Positions 56,561 to 64,000 of a stretch of DNA of 64,000 bases are shown one piece after another (position 1 is the first letter of the stretch; every line of letters starts with the position of its first letter). The position numbers and the translations under genes are program-made. The stretch is from NCBI GenBank assembly GCA_038087015.1, contig JASBNA010000020.1:1-64000 (forward strand), in the 5' to 3' direction. This DNA is from Cerrena zonata (Eukaryota; Basidiomycota; Agaricomycetes; Polyporales; Cerrenaceae). A model generated the notes under the pieces. The model ran no database searches, was not told the origin of the DNA, and saw only the letters and a list, made by a program, of their open reading frames with translations.

Positions 56561-59500
56561 ATGGCTCCCAAACGCGATCCCTCTACACGCTCCGCTCCCA
56601 CTCGCAGTCAGTCGAATGTTACTAGAGCTCGCACCCTAACTTCTCGCACTACTCAACAGTCTACCAACGATGTCGACTCCCTGGCGGAAAATCTAGCTTC
56701 CAATCTCACGCTAAAGGGAAAGCAAAGAGCTAAAGCACATTCATCCACCTCTGAAGACCCGTGCACCGTAGCGATGCGCACAGTAAACACCATCTCAAAG
56801 CAACTTTCCGCGCAGATAGACAAGCCATCTCCAAGATCCACTATAAAAATAGCCGACGCTCTAAAGGCTTTGCGAGTTCTTAGGGATGGTAGAAAAGGTA
56901 TCGATGTTGAGAGGGCTTCCTCGAGCCTTGTTGGAAAATTGATTGCTTTGGGAAAGGTGTGTAGAAGCTTTGCATTTCGTGTTTTCCTTTTCCTTGATGT
57001 AGCGCTTGTTAACGATAGAGTTTAGAACGAGGAAGCATTGTCGCTTCTGAAAGAAATGCAACCTGCTCTGGCTGCCTTGTATTGCTCTGAGTCCTGTTCC
57101 CCATCGCTGACATCACTACCACTCCCTTCTGCATCATCGACACCATCGATTTCTGACGTCCTTTTGTCTCTGATCACATCCTATCTCACATACAGCACAC
57201 AGTTATCCCCCCAATCCATTGTTTCTTCTCTATCTGACGAGTGTGGTACACTACTAGCCTGGCTTCCTCGCCTCAGTTCCGTCCCATCGAAACAACTTGA
57301 CGGTGCACTCACAAAGTCATACTCGGTTCTGTCGAAAGTGACTTCGGACAATTCCTCAATTTCCGCTTCGGATATTTTTAGACTCCAGGTGTATGCCCTG
57401 AAATGTCTTGCGCACACGACTCCCGGGGTACTTAAGGAACCGATAAAGTTTTGGAGCGAAGTTTACAATGTCATTGCCACAGCCTCGTCTGGCAGTAATT
57501 CAGACACAGTCAGAGCAGAAAACATCCTCGAGTTTCTCTCTGAAATAGTCACCCTCGTCCAATCGCGTACCGACGCAGAGACATTCTTTGAAACGAGTAC
57601 GTCGAACATTATGTGGCCGAAGGTAATCGATGGTTGGTGCTTGCTAGCCAAGAAAGCTGGGGACGTCGATGCATTAGACCGGATTGCCAGGTTTTTCCCG
57701 GCTGTTGCCTCCTCTTCTGGTTGTTCTCAAAACGGGACTGTCGGCGATGCAAAGACAAGTAATCGACTGGACGAAGCGTTAGCTTCACAACTGTGTACAC
57801 TTCTAGCCAAGGTCGAACTATCTTTAGGGGATTCTGCCTCTGCTAGCGACGTGGACGTTGCTTCTCTGGTTACACAAACGGAACCGTTCGTTCTATACGC
57901 CTGTGCACACTCTGCGTCTGAAGAAGAGGAAAAGGAACGGAAAGTAGCAGAGAAAGTGTACCGGGCACTGGAACGGGTCCGTCGACTATCCTGCAAGATT
58001 CTCGATGACCCTATGTCGTCTCCTCACCGTGCCAAGGACATCCTCTCACATATTACCTCTCTCTTCACCTCCTTTCCTTTAACCCGTATCGACGCTCGTC
58101 TGAAACAAAACGCCATTGACGCCCTCTTCGCTCTAGCAAGATGTTTGGTATCGGAATCGATATCTGGCTCTGTACCCCCGGGAACGCGATTCGAAGAGGC
58201 GTTCACATTGTTGGACCGAGCCCAGCGGGTTCTTTCTCCCTCACGAGAAGGGGAAGAAGTAGAACTCCTGAGGCTGCTCGCAAACGCATTTTACGCGATC
58301 TCTGGGTCACTGTACAAAGCCTGCCACTACGATTTTGCGATTCGATTCCTAGAGAGGGCCTGTCGGCTTTCAGCTCGGGCTCTCACGTACCTCGACTCAC
58401 CCATGAATTCGAATGCTGATGGAGAGAAGGAAGGGTGGAAGTGGCTTCGTGAGACGTTGTACAAAAGGTACGAGGTCCTCGGAGTTTGCCATTCGAAAAT
58501 AGGCGATAGAAAGAAAGCATACGAAGCGTTCCAGGAGGCAATTTGTTCCTTCCCTTACGCCTCCTCCTCGACTTCATCTCAGGGTAATCATGTCACTCTC
58601 GATGCTCAAGTAGCAAACTTGGTCGATAGGGTAACGTACATGGGCATATGTGAACTCTTCTTGAACCCCGAGGAGGTCTCACTGAAGAAAAGGATGGAGG
58701 AGCGAAAACCTATCCTCCCATCACCCCCTGCAACCGAGAAGATAACTAAGCCATCTGCTACAGCGAAGGGGAAGGGACGAGCTGTGCCGAAATCCGCAAC
58801 GTCGAAATCGAAGGAAACGCAGGAGACAAGTCCATCTGACGAATCTTTGAGGAGCTGGAGGTTGTACACTGGTCTCCTTCTTGAACGACAGATCGATTCG
58901 TTGGAGACGAGTCGATATAAACCCCCTGTGAGGAAGGCCGTTGGAAGGCTTATCGAGGATGCTTTGAGCGTCTACGAGAATTCCTCCAGACGTGTTGACG
59001 TCCTATTGAAATGGCTGGAGTACTCGTATTATGAACCGGAGGGCGTGTCCGGGGGAATGTCAGTGCAGGTCGTTGTGCAGAATATCTGCGATTCACTCTC
59101 TGAATCTGATTCCGTAAGAATTTATATCATGTTTCGATTGGTTATATTCTGATCGAGTTGCTTCCATAGGTGACTTCAACCGGTGCAGATGACAGTCAAA
59201 CTGCCCAACTTATCGCCTCGGCCTACCTCTGGCACGCCCTCCATACACACAAAGCCAACAACCCAGCCGAGTTCACCACTATCGTATCAAACGCTGAACA
59301 AGCATGTAAAGTGCTCAAGACCCTTTTGGCTCAGACTCAATCGCAACCTAGGCCTTCACAGAACAAGTTTTCTCTAAGTCGAACTTCTCTCGGCGGGGCG
59401 AAGAGGTCTCCTATAAATCAAAGGAAAGTAGGAACGGCGTCACCACTTGCGAAAAGGATTGGCAACTCACCCATGGTGAGGAAGATCGTAACCATCTCAC

Positions 59501-62500
59501 CGCAGAGGAAGGGGAGAGGCAAGAGGGAGTTGGTTGTTCCAGCTGCACCGACTAAGAGAGGGACCAGGAGTCGTATTGTAACCAGTACAAGCACTACGCG
59601 GACCACGAGAACTACGAGAACAACCGGAGCAAGGGTTGGGAAAGCTGCAGCGGTGACTAACCCAGTGACACCCAAAGTCAAGAATTGTAGGCATATTTGA
59701 TCTTGATACGAATATGTCCGGGGGGATTTAATAATGTTCTTTATAGCGTCAGGAGTTAACGGGTCTGACTTACCCACCGAGACAACTCCTAAGGTGGCTT
59801 CTGCCAAGGGAGGAGAGCTCGAGATTATGCCCAAGCTATTAGACCTTCTACGTAAGTGGTTACTGTGTCTTTTTTATGACTTATGCTAATAGCTGTTATA
59901 GGAATGGTTTCGGAGCTCCTCGGTCTGCTAGGACATGCTATCACACGCGTCCACATTCTCATCGTCATTAGACGATTATGCGAGAGGAACCTGAACACAC
60001 AACCAGATGGTATACTCCCGATTGCCGCTGTTTAGATTCACTTTTACTAACGTGTTATCGGGTCGCAGATTATGTACAAGCATCAATTGACCTCGCTCAT
60101 GAGTATGTCAACCTTGGAAAGACGCAACGTGCTGCAAACATTTATGCGTATGTGTATAACGTTGCGAAGAATGCATTCATTCGAGAGGAAACGAGAGTTT
60201 TGTATTATTTGCGATACGCCGAGCTCTTTGGGACTGTTGGGAATGTTCTCAAGGGGTAGGTATCGAATCTTTCTTGGTGTTGATCTTGCTTAACCCCTTT
60301 TTATAGCTCAAGTGTTTACTGTGAGGCCACGGCTATGGCAGATCGATTACTGAGCTCCGACGAGAAGGGTCTTTCCACCGCTCAGAAGGTAAAATCAAGA
60401 GTATCCACGCTGGAACGTGCCGCGGTAGCAGCGAGCACGTTTGCTATTATTCAATATTCCAAGGCAAGTCACATTTTGATCGTCATTGAACAAGACGACT
60501 TATGATTTTATGCGTTTAGGATGATCCTACTACTTCGTTGAACGGCTTGCTTCAATCCCTTCGGCTATATCACAGAGCGTCAGATACTCTTACCCGTTTA
60601 CTCCCACCACAGACAGCTTCATCGGATGCTTCAAATCCATTCGATATGACTACAATGAAGGCAGCTCTTCCGACCCCTGAGGCAACCGACCCTTCCAAAC
60701 CTCCTCCTCTCGACAAACCCCAACATAAATCATTTCCTCAACACAGTTCTCTATCCTCACTCGAACTTCGCATCGCCTCTGGTCTCCTCACAACTCTCCT
60801 CTCCCTCACACAAGCTTATTTTGCTCGTGGGTCTGCTCGAGAAGCAGAATATTTCGCTCAGCAAGCTCATGACCTCGCCGAATCGTTACGCGCACCCGCA
60901 ATGATTTGTCGTGCCCTCTCCCGGATGGGTGAAATCAAGTTGAGAATGGGAAAGGTGGATGAAGCGCATGACTGTTTAAAGAAAGCGGCAGATTTGATCG
61001 CGGATGTGGGAGGCGTAGACGCGGTGGATGTCGTGAGGTTGAGAGGGGAAGTCTTGATGAAGGTGCGAATGGAGGACGGGCAGGATGTCGACCAAGCAAA
61101 GGTTATGTACGAGGAGGCAATGAAGATGCTCGAAGAACTTGACACTACGTTTTCGGCCTTGGATGGTGGATCTAGGTAATATATATCATATTTGTCGCTC
61201 AATCAATATGCTAACATTTTGACAATTCGAGAAAATCTCTCGGTGCATCACCAATGTCTCCACGACAAGGGAGAGAGGACACGTTCGCACCATCTTTACT
61301 TGTTGCAGTGCTTCGACAGAATAGTAAGTACCTTCATTATCACTCAAGGACATCAAATTGACTGGTTTACATTAGTCGCATTACTGCATGGTGCTGGCGA
61401 AGAGTATAAATCTTTGCTTGAGCGTCTTCGTGCGCTCCCTTCCACCGCGGAAGCTAAGGTGCGCGATATCAGAATGATTCATACCCAGCAATATGCTTAA
61501 ATCATAAACATTAGGCTGAAGAAAATGCATTGTTGGCAAAGCTGACATTAGATGAAGCATATGCCCGCTTCCGAGCGGACATGTTCCTAAGCTCTCTAGC
61601 TGAATCCGGTACGTCAGCTACACATCGATATCTTATCATTTAAGGCATATTAACCACCTCTGTAGCTATCAGCGTACCCATGGGGATGACCGGTGGCCAA
61701 CTGGCTTCATCTCCGACGACGATTGAAATCCTCGGTACGCTAAATGCGGCTGAGAAGTTATTCTGGTCAGATCTTGGAGAAGTCGCGCGGCGAGGCCATG
61801 TGTCTCATGTCCGAGATTCAGTCGTGTCTCTTGCGTTGATCAGAGCCTTCCAAACATCACTGGGGAAAGTTGGCAAGGAAGGGTCGACGTTGGTGACCAA
61901 TTTACTAGGTAGATGATCCAGGTCGTTTATCTTTTCGCCTTGCTCATATCGTGCTCAGACTCTTCTGCTTCAATAACCCTCAGACGGGAGATGTTGGAGG
62001 CGATTCAACACAAATTTCCGTCCATCGGGAATGATGACCTCCAGTGGCCACTATTGACTCCGAATGGATCCACTGTTCCATCATCTCAGAAGCCTAAAAC
62101 CCGAACGTTAAGCTTCCTATCTGATGAAGAGAACATGGACGAGGAATCCACTTCACTCAAATCATATTGGGATTTCATCGCATCGAAATATCAATCGCAG
62201 CTGTATGAGCCAGCGTCACTGGTATCATCTCAAATCGACACACTTCCGCCCCATTGGACTGTTGTGAGCATGACGTTGACTTCAGACGAGAACACCCTCT
62301 TCCTTACAAGACAACGGGCGAACTCAGAACCTCTCATCTTCTGTGTCCCTCTGAAAAATCGTCGAGAAGCCGATGACGAGGATGAGGACAAGCTCACGTA
62401 CGAGGATGCTATGAACGAGTTGAAGGAAATCATAAGACTAAGTGATGAGGGGACTAGGGATGCAGTGAATGTCAAGCGCGATGACAAAAATGCGAGAGCA

Positions 62501-63871
62501 CAATGGTGGGCGATGCGATCAGACCTTGACAAAAGGCTGAAGAGCTTCCTCGAAAACCTCGAGTTCTGTTGGCTAGGAGCATTCAAGGTCTGTTATACTC
62601 CCCAGAAGGTTGTTTTAACGCTCACAATTTGTAATATTGGTCTAGACAATACTCAGTGAGCCTTGTACATTGCCACCGGATGTTTTGGCTGTATTCCGAT
62701 CCCGTCTGGAAAAGGTTTTCAAGAGAAGCCTTCTTCAAAATCCTCAAGACAAGAAGCAGTATTCCCGGATTCGTCTCTCCGATACTCTGCTAGAATGCTT
62801 TAGCACCCTGTCACCGACTTGCGACTCAGAAGAGCTCGAGGACATTGCATATTTCATTTTAGACCTTTATCAGTTTCACGGCGTCCCTGTTGCTTCGTCC
62901 GAGGTTGACATGGACCATGTCACTGTTGAACTTCGGACAGCCCTTGAAGAGCTCAGCATCCATAAAACGGCTAAACAGGATTCAAATGGCTCGGATGAGC
63001 ATCTCTTCCTCGTTGTCGACAAGAATCTTCAGGGGATTCCCTGGGAAAGTACACCTATACTTCGTGGACGAAGTGTCAGCAGGATACCCTCACTTTCGTT
63101 CCTCTTTGACCGGCTTTCCCTTGCCCGGTTTGAACGAGGTGAACCGCTGCAGCCATCATCCTCATTCGATGACCATTTCTTTGTCGATGCTCGGAAAACA
63201 TTCTTCATTCTGAATCCCAGCGGAGATTTGAAGAATACCGAAGGTCGATTCGCACCATGGCTCAAAGACATGAAAACACGCATCGGGTGGGATGGGATTA
63301 TCGGAAGAGCGCCCAGCGAACAGGAATTTGCGGATGCCCTGAGACACCAAGACTTGGTGATGTACGTTGATTTCAATATCTCAACAATTACATTCCGACC
63401 GATCTAATTTTATTCTTTCAGCTACTTTGGTCATGGAGGAGCCGAACAATACATCCGCTCACACAAAGTAAGGCATCTCCCCCGATGTGCCGCAACAATG
63501 CTGTGGGGATGCTCGTCTGGTGCTCTGAAGGAGATGGGTGATTTTGATCGAGTTGGGACACCTTACCATTATATGCTATCGGGCTGGTAAGTTTTCCCTC
63601 AATATAACGACATTATTCGGTAGTTAATCTTGCCTTTAGCCCCTCCCTGGTGGCAAATTTATGGGATGTTACAGACCGTGACATCGATAAATTTTCTCAG
63701 GCGGTTTTTGATAAGCTTCACCTTACGGCGGATGAAGTGATTTCTGCTCAAACTCGTACTAGGGATGAGTGTTCAATTGTTAAGGCAATTGCACAGTCTA
63801 GGGAAGCTTGCAAGCTAACATATCTGACGGGGGCCGCACCTGTGGTGTATGGTATACCGTTCTATCTATGA
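56561..63871 (+). CDS. ESP1: Separase (cohesin-cleaving cysteine protease, peptidase C50)
   Basis: Cleaves the cohesin kleisin at anaphase onset. It starts at ATG 56561 and ends at the stop before 63872. About 16-17 exons; the first ones are 56561-56956, 57026-59113, 59170-59686, 59747-59851, 59902-60009, 60069-60255, 60307-60463 and 60520-61175, all joining in frame. The N-terminal two thirds is a helical, TPR-like superhelix (repeated YKACHYDFAIRFLERAC-style text), interrupted by a basic disordered linker (about 59380-59660, with RTTRTT repeats). The protease end has VVDKNLQGIPWESTPILRGR, the catalytic His in YFGHGGAEQYI (codon 63432-63434), the catalytic Cys in LWGCSSGAL (codon 63510-63512) and SGCPSLVANLWDVTDRDID. 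Both catalytic residues are present. One intron (60464-60519) uses a GC donor. Confidence 0.95.
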
Positions 63872-64000
63872 GTGTATTACCAATATCACACTATGTCTCT
63901 TGGTATGGAACTCCAGTTGTCCCGGACGCCTTGAACATGTAAAACCAACATTACAAGATAGACACAGAAAGGCGCTAACGAGTGGAATTTGAAGAAGAAA
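63872..64000. other. Separase 3' flank to window end
   Basis: Short 3' flanking sequence; nothing else recognisable before the window ends. Confidence 0.5.

Overview
This window is the left end of a chromosome from a filamentous basidiomycete, probably an agaricomycete. The first 80 bases are C-strand TTAGGG-type telomere repeats reading inward. Genes have many 45-70 bp GT-AG introns with branch sites such as CTAAT or TACTAAT. The recognisable genes (separase, PIP5-kinase, Rpb10, a double-psi-barrel secreted protein, a telomere-linked helicase) are all fungal in style. The genus cannot be fixed from sequence alone.

Region 1 (1-14.26 kb) is a very AT-rich subtelomeric block. After the telomere come about 800 bp of G-poor low-complexity DNA and a degenerate 473-bp tandem duplication. 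Next is a 12-kb gene-bearing segment bracketed by the same sequence in direct orientation (around 1.84-1.95 kb and 14.17-14.26 kb). It holds three minus-strand, intron-rich genes: a small protein of about 170 aa, a protein of about 1,250 aa with a ParB/sulfiredoxin-like NGHHR domain, and a protein of about 1,800 aa with C2H2 fingers and a RecQ-type helicase (telomere-linked helicase type). About 20 copies of the 18-bp palindrome AAGTTGCTGCAGCAACTT, perfect or nearly so, are scattered through this block, many inside introns; I noticed none beyond 14.19 kb. A ParB-like protein beside a field of palindromes suggests a parS-like binding system. That is the most interesting hypothesis here, and it is an inference.

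Region 2 (14.26-29.5 kb) moves into ordinary chromosome. It contains a minisatellite, a possible solo LTR, a nonsense-interrupted gene with a PD-(D/E)XK-like 'VEAK' motif, an Mss4-type PIP5-kinase, a small secreted RlpA-like protein, a single-span membrane protein, an acidic hypothetical protein and an intron-containing tRNA-Pro(AGG).

Region 3 (29.5-56 kb) is gene-poor and built largely from diverged copies of one unit of about 5 kb: one inverted (30.4-35.3 kb) and two in tandem (43.6-48.95 and 49.0-54.6 kb). Two of them carry a decayed HNH-endonuclease gene with different lesions. Between the copies lie RPB10 (37.5-37.9 kb) and one hypothetical gene (41.5-43.1 kb).

Region 4 (56.5-63.9 kb) is a complete separase gene with its catalytic His and Cys motifs.
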